From assembly GCF_009677585.1 (NCBI RefSeq), contig NZ_WKYV01000009.1:1-64000 (forward strand): a stretch of DNA of 64,000 bases. Reading direction: 5' to 3'. Of this stretch, positions 54,895 to 62,097 are shown piece after piece (the stretch's first letter is position 1; each line of letters begins with the position of its first letter). Both the position numbers and the translations under genes were made by a program. The notes under the pieces were generated by a model, which saw only the letters and a program-made list of their open reading frames with translations, ran no database searches and had not been told where the DNA came from. The stretch comes from Lactonifactor sp. BIOML-A5 (lineage in GTDB: Bacteria > Bacillota > Clostridia > Lachnospirales > Lachnospiraceae).

Positions 54895-54937
54895 GCGATT
54901 CACAAAACTTTCACATTTTTATCAGGAGGAACTCCAT

Positions 54938-55336
54938 ATGTATACTATGATGCAGGTCTGCCAGGAAACAAGTATGACGTACCAGACACTCAAATACTAC
55001 TGCAATGAAGGGCTTGTCCCCAATGTAAAGCGTGATAAAAATAACCGCCGCATATTTGATGAGCGGGATATAAAGTGGATCAAGGACCTTACCTGCTTGA
55101 AAAAATGCGGCATGAGCATCCAGGAGATGAAAATCTATCTGGATTTATGCCTTCAGGGAGAATCCACAATTCCTGCAAGGCAGGAGATTCTTTTCCGCAA
55201 ACGGGAAGCTCTCCTGGCTTCTATCACAGAGCTGAATGAATGCATTTCCTTTATTGACTGGAAGCAGTCTTTTTATGACGATGTACTATCCGGCAAACGT
55301 CCATATATCAGTAACCTCATCCATGTTAAAAAATGA
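54938..55336 (+). CDS. MerR-family transcriptional regulator
   Basis: 132 residues with an N-terminal MerR winged helix (MMQVCQETSMTYQTLKYYCN, then EGLVP) and a coiled-coil dimer helix. It resembles the regulators of flavodoxin/aldo-keto genes (AdhR/NmlR type) and lacks an obvious metal-binding Cys set. ATG 54938 follows AGGAGG. It faces the broken FMN-reductase gene, whose promoter has the MerR-type spacer, so that gene is its likely target, and perhaps the adjacent redox genes. Confidence 0.92.
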   Translation: MYTMMQVCQETSMTYQTLKYYCNEGLVPNVKRDKNNRRIFDERDIKWIKDLTCLKKCGMSIQEMKIYLDLCLQGESTIPARQEILFRKREALLASITELNECISFIDWKQSFYDDVLSGKRPYISNLIHVKK

Positions 55337-55337
55337 T

Positions 55338-56162
55338 TTACTTTTCCCCATAGTAGTAAGATGCAGTGGCGCCGCCATCAATCAAAAACGTAGCACCTGA
55401 AATAAAGGCACCCCTGCCGTCCATAAGAAGTTCCGCCACACCGGCAACCTCATCCGCAGTGCCTGGACGGCCGGCAGCACATTGTGCAAACATATTTTTA
55501 TAAAAATCTCCTCTTGGCCCATGGAACTCATCCACTGCCAGAGGAGTCACAATAATGCCCGGGGCAATCGCATTCAGCCTTGCACCCCGTTTTCCCCACA
55601 CCACGGACTGCGCCATCACCCTTTTTTCATTACAGCGCTTTGCCAGCTGATAGGCGTGGAGTGTATCCCTGATGTTATCCGGCTGTAATAAGGAAAGTTC
55701 CAGAAGCCCTTCCGTGGGGGTACAGGCAAGAAGCTCATCTTCCTTTGCAGTTAATGCGGGCATACGAAAACCAGACTGGCTGGAAATCGTCACGCCAGCT
55801 CCTCCTTCACTGATCACTTTCCCAACCTCCTCAAGCAATACAGCCGTGCCATATAAGTCCACCTTTAAAATGGTTTCAACCGGCGCCTGGCTTGGCGATA
55901 CTCCCGCAGCATTAACCAGCATTTTAATATCTCCGTATTTCTGCCCTTCGGATATCATGGAAAGGATTGACTCCCGTGAGGACAAATCCATTTCCACCGG
56001 AACCACATCATAGCCTGCATTATTCATAATCCGGGCTGTTTCCTGCGCATTTTTAAGCTGAATATCTCCGACAATAATTTTCATCCCATATCCCATGCGC
56101 CTGGCAATCGCCATGCCAATCTGTCCAGCACCTGCCAGAAGCATTACGTTTTTCTTTTCCAT
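55338..56162 (-). CDS. Short-chain dehydrogenase/reductase
   Basis: 274 residues. The N-terminal NAD(P)-binding segment LLAGAGQIGMAIARRMG has a slightly altered Gly pattern; NAAGVSPSQAP and the catalytic YQLAK follow, then APGIIVTPLAVDEF and FLIDGGAT at the end. ATG 56162 lies behind GGAGGG. It is the last gene of the minus-strand redox operon that starts at 59060. Substrate unknown. Confidence 0.9.
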   Translation of the reverse strand: MEKKNVMLLAGAGQIGMAIARRMGYGMKIIVGDIQLKNAQETARIMNNAGYDVVPVEMDLSSRESILSMISEGQKYGDIKMLVNAAGVSPSQAPVETILKVDLYGTAVLLEEVGKVISEGGAGVTISSQSGFRMPALTAKEDELLACTPTEGLLELSLLQPDNIRDTLHAYQLAKRCNEKRVMAQSVVWGKRGARLNAIAPGIIVTPLAVDEFHGPRGDFYKNMFAQCAAGRPGTADEVAGVAELLMDGRGAFISGATFLIDGGATASYYYGEK

Positions 56163-56199
56163 GCTATTAAACCCTCCTATATCGATAGCTGATTGCACA

Positions 56200-56751
56200 T
56201 TAGCAGTTCAATAATCCTACACTTTTTCCCATTTCATATGCCTCATCATAAGCGTCCGTGGCTCTTATCTCACCGGCCTGCCATGCCCTGGTTCCATAGA
56301 TGATGCCCGCCTCCCTGGCTCCGTCAAGACAGTCTTCGGTAAAGCCCCGGAACGCTTCCATTGTGCGTTCAAGGTTTTCTTTCTCCGTGTCTGCCGCCGT
56401 CATAATAAAATAAAAATCTTTATTCCTTATTTCTGTATACCTGGGCACAGTCCTGTCTATGAAAGTTTTCATCTGCCCGTCCATAGAATAAAAATAGACA
56501 GGCGTTGCCAGGACGATCACATCCGCGCTTACCATTTTAGCAAGTATTTCTTCCATATCATCCCGCTGCACACATTGACGTGTCGAATTACAGACACCGC
56601 AGCCACGGCAGTACCCGATATTTTTCGAGGCAAGGAATACCTTTTCCACCTTGCATCCACTCTCTAAAGCTCCATTGGCAAAGCGGTCACAGAGTATCTC
56701 CGAGTTGCCGTTTTTTCTCGGGCTTGCCGAGATTATCAATATATGTTTCAT
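56200..56751 (-). CDS. NADPH-dependent FMN reductase/flavodoxin-family oxidoreductase
   Basis: 183 residues with a flavodoxin-like fold: LIISASPRKNGNSEILCDRF binds FMN, CRGCGVCNSTRQC is the Cys-rich loop of the iron-sulfur flavoprotein group, and VLATPVYFYSMDGQMKTFID is the usual core. ATG 56751 is behind GGAGG. It is intact, unlike the related gene at 54293-54821, and may have taken over that role. Confidence 0.9.
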   Translation of the reverse strand: MKHILIISASPRKNGNSEILCDRFANGALESGCKVEKVFLASKNIGYCRGCGVCNSTRQCVQRDDMEEILAKMVSADVIVLATPVYFYSMDGQMKTFIDRTVPRYTEIRNKDFYFIMTAADTEKENLERTMEAFRGFTEDCLDGAREAGIIYGTRAWQAGEIRATDAYDEAYEMGKSVGLLNC

Positions 56752-56768
56752 TCTGACAGCCTCCATTC

Positions 56769-57731
56769 CTATAATGCACCCACGATATTGTGGGGCACAT
56801 ATTCCTCTTCCAGATATTCGATTTCCGCCTGTGTCAATGTGACATCAAAACTGCCGGCCGCATCATCAAGGTACTTTGCCTTTGTGGCGCCCACAATCGG
56901 CGCTGCAACGCCTTTGGCAAACTGCCAGGCCAGGGCAATCTGTGTCATCGTAGCGCCCTTTTTCCCGGCAAGCTCTGCTACCCGTCTTACAATCTCCATA
57001 TCACTTTTCTGTGTTTTATCATATTTTCCCATGGCAACCACATCCGTCCTGCTTCTCAAAGTATCTGCAGACCAGCCGGGCCGGGACAGCCTTCCCGCAG
57101 CCAATGGGCTGTACGGCGTCCTTGCCACGTTCAGCTCATTGCAGATGGGGATCAGTTCCCGCTCGTCCTCCCTGTAAAGCAGATTATAATGGTTCTGCAT
57201 GGAAACAAATTTCGTCCATCCATTCTTTTCCGCTGCATACTGCATTTTCATAAACTGGTATCCATACATGGCAGAAGCGCCGATGGCGCGGACTTTCCCT
57301 GACTGTACGACCTCATGCAGCGCCTCCAATGTCTCTTCAACCGGTGTATCATAATCGAAGCGGTGGATGATCAGCAGGTCAATATAATCCGTGCCGAGAC
57401 GCCTGAGAGAACCTTCCACCTCCCGCGGAATGGCTTCCTTAGAAAGTTTACCCTCATTAAAATAAACCTTTGTTGCAAGGACCACCCTGTCTCTCCCTAT
57501 ATTATCCTTAATCGCCCTGCCAAGGTATTTCTCACTGGTTCCTGCCGAATAGGTATTGGCAGTATCGAAAAAATTAATCCCCAGCCCCAGCGCATGTTTG
57601 ACGATTTCCCCGCTCTCCTGCGGATCCAGCGTCCATGCGTGCATCTTACTGGCAGGATCGCCAAAGCTCATACAGCCAACGCACAGGCGGGATACCTGAA
57701 TATCAGAATTTCCTAATTTTGTATATTCCAT
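56769..57731 (-). CDS. Aldo/keto reductase (YhdN/AKR11-like)
   Basis: 320 residues. Catalytic Asp and Tyr in FDTANTYSAGTSEKYLG, Lys in VVLATKVYFNEG and His in DLLIIHRFDYDTPVEETLEAL; the NADP site is in AAPIVGATKAKYLDD. It is 17 bp upstream of the FMN reductase and in the same operon. The substrate is probably a small aldehyde or quinone-like compound (inference). Confidence 0.93.
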   Translation of the reverse strand: MEYTKLGNSDIQVSRLCVGCMSFGDPASKMHAWTLDPQESGEIVKHALGLGINFFDTANTYSAGTSEKYLGRAIKDNIGRDRVVLATKVYFNEGKLSKEAIPREVEGSLRRLGTDYIDLLIIHRFDYDTPVEETLEALHEVVQSGKVRAIGASAMYGYQFMKMQYAAEKNGWTKFVSMQNHYNLLYREDERELIPICNELNVARTPYSPLAAGRLSRPGWSADTLRSRTDVVAMGKYDKTQKSDMEIVRRVAELAGKKGATMTQIALAWQFAKGVAAPIVGATKAKYLDDAAGSFDVTLTQAEIEYLEEEYVPHNIVGAL

Positions 57732-57774
57732 TTTTTCATCCTTTCTTCCTAAAACTATCGCTTATCATCTGCAT

Positions 57775-58110
57775 TTATTCCCATACTTCCTTTGCCATAT
57801 GAAATGCCGCCCATGCTTTCGGCCAGCCCGCATAAAAAGCGGCATGGGTAAGAATCTCTGCGATTTCTTCCTTTGTAACGCCATTCTTCTTCGCATTGGC
57901 CAGATGAAACTTTAAGGAACTGTCCAAAATCCCGCTGGCCATCAGTGCAGTAACCGTGACGATACAGCGGTCCCTCGCTGACAATTGTTCTTCTCTCGAC
58001 CACACCTGCCCAAACAGTACCTCATCATTTAATTCTGCAAACTTAGGGGCAAAGGCTCCCAATTGTTCTTTCCCTGCTGTTACTTTCTCCACGATATCTA
58101 TCCCTTCCAT
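57775..58110 (-). CDS. Carboxymuconolactone decarboxylase-family protein
   Basis: 111 residues, all-helical. LSARDRCIVTVTALMASGIL and the following KFHLANAKKNGVTKEEIAEI are diagnostic of the CMD/AhpD-like fold. The AhpD-type CxxC is absent, so peroxidase-reductase activity is unlikely. In redox islands these small proteins often accompany cupins and flavodoxins. It lies between the aldo/keto reductase and cupin genes. Confidence 0.9.
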   Translation of the reverse strand: MEGIDIVEKVTAGKEQLGAFAPKFAELNDEVLFGQVWSREEQLSARDRCIVTVTALMASGILDSSLKFHLANAKKNGVTKEEIAEILTHAAFYAGWPKAWAAFHMAKEVWE

Positions 58111-58132
58111 TCTTTCCTCAAAACCATTTACT

Positions 58133-58543
58133 CTATTTCAATTTTCTATATGCCTCGTCAGAAACAGCCTCACACCACTCATTCCTGCAATTATCCCCAG
58201 GAACCTCTACAGCCAGATGCTGGAACCAGGAGTCCGGGGCCGCTCCGTGCCAGTGCTTTACCCCCGCCGGAATGTGTACCACATCCTGGGGGTGCAGTTC
58301 TCGGGCTTCGTTCCCCCATTCCTGGTAATATCCCCGCCCGGCAGTCACCAGCAGAAGCTGTCCGCCGCCGGACGTAGCATGGTGTATATGCCAATTATTG
58401 CGGCATCCCGGTTCAAAGGTCACATTTCCAATCACTACCTGCTCAGTGGAGAGCATGTTCAGGTAACTCTGTCCCACAAAATACTCTTTAAAAGCCTCAT
58501 TAGGTTTTCCCGCCTGGAATACACTCATTCTATCTGCCTTCAT
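58133..58543 (-). CDS. Cupin-domain protein
   Basis: 136 residues forming a single cupin. The metal ligands are visible as NNWHIHHATSGGGQLLLV (motif 1) and IPAGVKHWHGAAPDSWFQHL (motif 2). This subgroup commonly sits next to carboxymuconolactone decarboxylase-like genes, as here. The catalytic reaction is unknown. Confidence 0.92.
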   Translation of the reverse strand: MKADRMSVFQAGKPNEAFKEYFVGQSYLNMLSTEQVVIGNVTFEPGCRNNWHIHHATSGGGQLLLVTAGRGYYQEWGNEARELHPQDVVHIPAGVKHWHGAAPDSWFQHLAVEVPGDNCRNEWCEAVSDEAYRKLK

Positions 58544-58547
58544 ATTT

Positions 58548-59060
58548 TCACCTTTCCTTCCCTATCCATTTCTCAATATCCTTCTTCGACCTGCCGGCAC
58601 TTCCTCCCCGGATAGAAAGCCCCGTCTCCACCCTTGCGCCGGGGCACAGTTTTCTGATATCACTTATGCTTCCCCCCATTCCACTCCCCTCATGGGTGCA
58701 GAAGGGCCGGATGGTTTTTCCGCTGAAATCAAAGTGCTCCAGGAAAGTAAAGACTGCCATGGGCATGGTTCCCCAGTAATTGGGATACCCAAGGTACACC
58801 ACGTCATAAGGCCCTAAACTTACCGGCCAGGTTTTCAGCTCCGGGCGGGCGTCCCGTTTCTGGTCTGCCCGTGCCTGGGCGATACACTCGTTATAATCTT
58901 TGGAATACGCCTGCATCTGCTCAATTTGGAACAGCTCCCCTCCTGTCAACTCCTGAATGATACGGGCAGCTGCTTCCGTATTTCCAATATCCAGCTTTTT
59001 CAGCATTCCGTTCACATAATTCTCATCCCTGCGTGAAAAAAATGCGATTAACTCTGCCAT
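58548..59060 (-). CDS. Flavodoxin family protein
   Basis: 170 residues beginning MAELIAFFSRRDENYVNGM. The flavodoxin features are the aromatic loop YDVVYLGYPNYWGTMPMAVF and the C-terminal FCTHEGSGMGGSISDI. It is the first gene of the minus-strand redox operon and directly divergent from the LysR regulator. ATG 59060 is preferred over an upstream alternative codon because of the GGAAGAGG site. Confidence 0.9.
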   Translation of the reverse strand: MAELIAFFSRRDENYVNGMLKKLDIGNTEAAARIIQELTGGELFQIEQMQAYSKDYNECIAQARADQKRDARPELKTWPVSLGPYDVVYLGYPNYWGTMPMAVFTFLEHFDFSGKTIRPFCTHEGSGMGGSISDIRKLCPGARVETGLSIRGGSAGRSKKDIEKWIGKER

Positions 59061-59168
59061 CTCAAACACCTCTTCCTTTTTTCTTACAGTCTACCCAAAT
59101 TCTCCTTGAACCGGAATCTCCAAAATGTTATCATAGTATTAACTTTTAGTTTATATCGGAGGTGCTGC

Positions 59169-60056
59169 ATGTACAATCATATGCTGAACACATTTATCGC
59201 CGTTGCCGACTGCGGCAGCTTTACGAAGGCTTCTGAACGCCTGTACATTTCCCCCACGGCTGTCATGAAACAGATGAATGCGTTAGAAAGCCATCTGGAT
59301 TTGAAACTGATCAAGCGCACTACCTCTGGTGTCCGCCTGACAGCGGCCGGTATCCTCATCTATCAGGACGCCAAATTTATCATCGATTATTCCGGCAAAT
59401 CCATTGCAGGCGCCAGGGCTGCCATGCACCTGAATGACACAACCTTCTGCATCGGCACCTCACTGCTGAATCCCGCGAAGCCTTTCATGGACTTATGGTA
59501 CCGTGTGAACCAGGATTTTTCCGAATATAAACTGCACCTTGTACCCTTTGAGGATAACCATGAGGGGATCCTGGCAGAGATTGAACAGTTGGGAAAGAAA
59601 TTTGATTTTCTGATTGGAGTATGCGATTCCAGAGAATGGCTCCGCCGCTGCAATTTCCTTTCCCTTGGCAGATATAAGAAAATGATTGCAGTGTCCAGGG
59701 AACACCGCCTTTCTGGGAAAAAATCTATTGTGGTTGAAGATTTATATGGGGAAACGCTAATGATGGTACGACAGGGAGATTCCGGCGTCAATGATTTCCT
59801 TCGCAATGACCTGGAAAAGCACCATCCCCAAATTCATATAGAGGATACACCGCTGTTTTATGACTTATCGGTTTTCAACCGCTGTGCCGAGACCGGAAAT
59901 GTCCTCCTCACCCTGGAATGCTGGCAGGAGGTCCATCCCAGTCTGGTGTCAATTCCCGTGGATTGGGATTACAGCATCCCCTATGGCCTGCTGTACAGCC
60001 TGGATGCGCCAAAAGATGTACTGAAATTTGTTGAAACGGTTAGAAAGATTATATAG
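59169..60056 (+). CDS. LysR-family transcriptional regulator
   Basis: 295 residues. The N-terminal helix-turn-helix is FIAVADCGSFTKASERLYIS, then PTAVMKQMNALESHL. The C-terminal substrate-binding domain is present but divergent. ATG 59169 follows GGAGG. It is divergent from the flavodoxin-cupin-CMD-AKR-FMN reductase-SDR operon, the classic LysR arrangement, so it probably controls that set in response to a small electrophile or redox signal (inference). Confidence 0.92.
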   Translation: MYNHMLNTFIAVADCGSFTKASERLYISPTAVMKQMNALESHLDLKLIKRTTSGVRLTAAGILIYQDAKFIIDYSGKSIAGARAAMHLNDTTFCIGTSLLNPAKPFMDLWYRVNQDFSEYKLHLVPFEDNHEGILAEIEQLGKKFDFLIGVCDSREWLRRCNFLSLGRYKKMIAVSREHRLSGKKSIVVEDLYGETLMMVRQGDSGVNDFLRNDLEKHHPQIHIEDTPLFYDLSVFNRCAETGNVLLTLECWQEVHPSLVSIPVDWDYSIPYGLLYSLDAPKDVLKFVETVRKII

Positions 60057-60159
60057 ATGTTAACAAATCATTTATAATGTCCGGTTTCCCAAACGTACAT
60101 AAAATTGATATCTCCACTCCAGTTCTGCCATTGACTCCACATGCCCAATCATGGAAACA

Positions 60160-60345
60160 CTATTTTCTCCCGTTCATCTGAAACTCGTCATGTCCTTTAA
60201 TCTTCTTTAGCGCCTGACGTAGATTCCTTGCTTTCCCATGCTGATGGTACGGATGAGATGCCCTGTGCTTATGGAAAATAACACAGGCATCTTTCCCGGA
60301 AATCTCCGGGTCATGGATATACCTTGCAATATTCCTCCCGGTCAT
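60160..60345 (-). CDS. Small hypothetical protein in a partition-gene remnant
   Basis: A 61-residue basic frame (MTGRNIARYIHDPEISGKDA ...) whose ATG overlaps the stop of the ParB stub. I do not recognise it; it could be a displaced fragment of a larger mobile-element gene. The 60057-60159 stretch shows nothing. Confidence 0.35.
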   Translation of the reverse strand: MTGRNIARYIHDPEISGKDACVIFHKHRASHPYHQHGKARNLRQALKKIKGHDEFQMNGRK

Positions 60346-60464
60346 CCCACACTCTTCCCCGACAGCATCTGTATCCCACCCTCCGGGGCAGGCATATCCC
60401 CTGCCCCATTCAGCAAATCCACCGCATCATTAAAAATCTTCCGCTTTGCCCCGTTAGCCTTCAT
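60342..60464 (-). pseudogene. ParB N-terminal stub
   Basis: Forty codons (MKANGAKRKIFNDAVDLLNG ... GGIQML) start inside the ParA stop region and end abruptly. The final GIQML resembles the point where ParB proteins enter their nuclease-like domain. The overlapping start and position after ParA support ParB; the rest of the gene is gone. Confidence 0.5.
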
Positions 60465-61195
60465 ACGAAATCAACTCCTTTGCAAATCTCCGGTAAGCCA
60501 CCCCTGCGCTTGCCTTCGGACTGTACTGCACCACCGGAAGGTTATAGTAAATGCTCTCACCAACTTTCACCGTATTGGGGTTTTTCGTTTCAAACACCCG
60601 TATCTGCTCCTTAAAGTTCTCCTCCACTTCCTCTGTCAACACCCTGCACAGCTTCGTCCTTGTCTCGCACATGGTCAGCAGGATGCCCGCAATCCCCAGT
60701 TTAGGGTTGATACTTTTCCGGATTTTACCCACGGTCCGGAGAAAGTCCTGCATCCCCATCATTGCCAAAAGCTGCGGGTTCACTGTGATGATTACTTCGT
60801 CAGCCGCCGCCAGTGCATTGATGGTCAGTGTCCCCAGGGACGGACAGGTATCAATCAAAATGTAGTCATACTTCTCACGTAACGGCTCCAAAATCCCAGA
60901 CAATATCTTCTCTGTTCCCATTTCCAGCCTCAGTTTCGCATCTACCACCGACAGGTAAATGGAAGACGGGATAAAATCCATCCCATCCTTTGTCTTTATG
61001 TATCGCTTCACGGCAGGACGCTTTGCATCCTCCATCTCCGCCATCATCAGATGCCCAATGGTAGTCTCCAACTCCCCTGTATCCTCAACCCCAAAACAGG
61101 TAGTCAGGTTTGCCTGACTGTCAAAATCCACAGTCAGAACCTTTTTCCCCATCATCTGCAAACAGTACGCAAGATTCAGTGTAGTTGTCGTTTTG
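60454..61195 (-). pseudogene. ParA/Soj-type partition ATPase, truncated at the P-loop
   Basis: Most of a ParA is present: YCLQMMGKKVLTVDFDSQAN, LIDTCPSLGTLTINALAAAD and EVIITVNPQLLAMMGM. The upstream sequence keeps only KTTTTLNLAYC of the Walker motif; the preceding residues read QNNH after a stop rather than KGGVG. The nucleotide-binding loop is therefore lost by a break at about 61190, next to the XRE gene. A start at ATG 61161 would give a 235-residue, ATP-binding-defective protein. Confidence 0.8.
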
Positions 61196-61305
61196 TGATT
61201 ATTTTGTCAATGCCATAATACATGTTTTTGATTAAGTAATATTTCTTTTTGATTGACTTTCTAACTTATTTACTGTATGTTATTCATAGAAAGGTGGGGT
61301 TATAC

Positions 61306-61536
61306 ATGGGCATATCAGATAAAATAAAAGCACTGTTAAAAATCAAAGGTAAGAAAATGAATGAGTTGGCAGAATATCTTGGCATGGGCAAACAATCTCT
61401 AAGCAATAAATTTAGCCGCAGCAGTTTTTCAGCAGAAGATTTAATAAAAATATCCACTTTCCTCGACTGCACACTTGCCTTTGAAATTGACGAAAAGCAG
61501 AAAATCATTCTTGATGAATCGGATATAAGAGATTAA
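61306..61536 (+). CDS. XRE-type helix-turn-helix regulator
   Basis: 76 residues: IKALLKIKGKKMNELAEYLG and MGKQSLSNKFSRSSFSAEDL form the HTH, followed by a short C-terminal strand region. ATG 61306 follows AAGGTGGGG. It resembles repressor-like regulators of integrative elements. It lies head-to-head with the truncated ParA and is followed by a good terminator. Confidence 0.85.
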   Translation: MGISDKIKALLKIKGKKMNELAEYLGMGKQSLSNKFSRSSFSAEDLIKISTFLDCTLAFEIDEKQKIILDESDIRD

Positions 61537-61567
61537 GGAGCATATCAAATAAAGCAAAATTAAAAAC

Positions 61568-61610
61568 CCGATCATGTTGGAGCACAATTCTCCTGCATGA
61601 TCGGATTTTT
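61568..61610 (+). terminator. Terminator after the XRE gene
   Basis: CCGATCATGTTGGAG pairs with CTCCTGCATGATCGG (one small bulge); a six-T run follows on the plus strand. Confidence 0.85.
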
Positions 61611-61662
61611 TCATATATTCACACCATTATTTTTCTATAATTAGTTAGCTGACGAAGTTCTA

Positions 61663-61809
61663 TTACGCAATCCTATCTGTAAATTTAATATCAATCGGCG
61701 GATATCCTGCCTTCATCGCTTCTTTTACCTTATCTCGCAGGATATGTGGAGTAGGGAATGCAGAAAATGCCCTGCCGAAGCAAAGCGCCTTTCTGTTCTT
61801 TCCTATCAT
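61663..61809 (-). CDS. Short hypothetical frame coupled to the integrase remnant
   Basis: A 48-residue frame (MIGKNRKALCFGRAFSAFPT ... IKFTDRIA) whose ATG overlaps the TGA of the integrase fragment (ATGA). Not recognised; it may be the tail of a former mobile-element gene. Confidence 0.35.
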   Translation of the reverse strand: MIGKNRKALCFGRAFSAFPTPHILRDKVKEAMKAGYPPIDIKFTDRIA

Positions 61810-61972
61810 ATTGACCGGAACATTTTCTGGGAAACAGGTTTTCCCCCTTTGGTCTTCTCCAGTTCTTTTCTGGCATTCTCCGATTTCTCCACCCTCACCA
61901 GTTCATTCTGTACATTCCCATGTCCAAGATAAGTATAGGTATTCAGCGTTACCCCCATGTCGCTATGCCCCT
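61806..61972 (-). pseudogene. Tyrosine recombinase (integrase) C-terminal fragment
   Basis: The fragment carries GHSDMGVTLNTYTYLGHGNV, the conserved C-terminal box of phage/ICE integrases with the catalytic Tyr context, then a charged tail. The Arg-containing catalytic core is absent; the frame upstream (to 62141) overlaps the end of the restriction gene and looks unrelated. Confidence 0.7.
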
Positions 61973-62097
61973 CAAACAATGGCACTGTGAATCCTGGTAC
62001 AATCCAAGTATTTCCTCCGAAGCGCTCATTACATAAACAACGGCGGTATCCCAAAGATTTAAGCCATGCTCCCATTGCGATACGCGGTAATTTCTGA

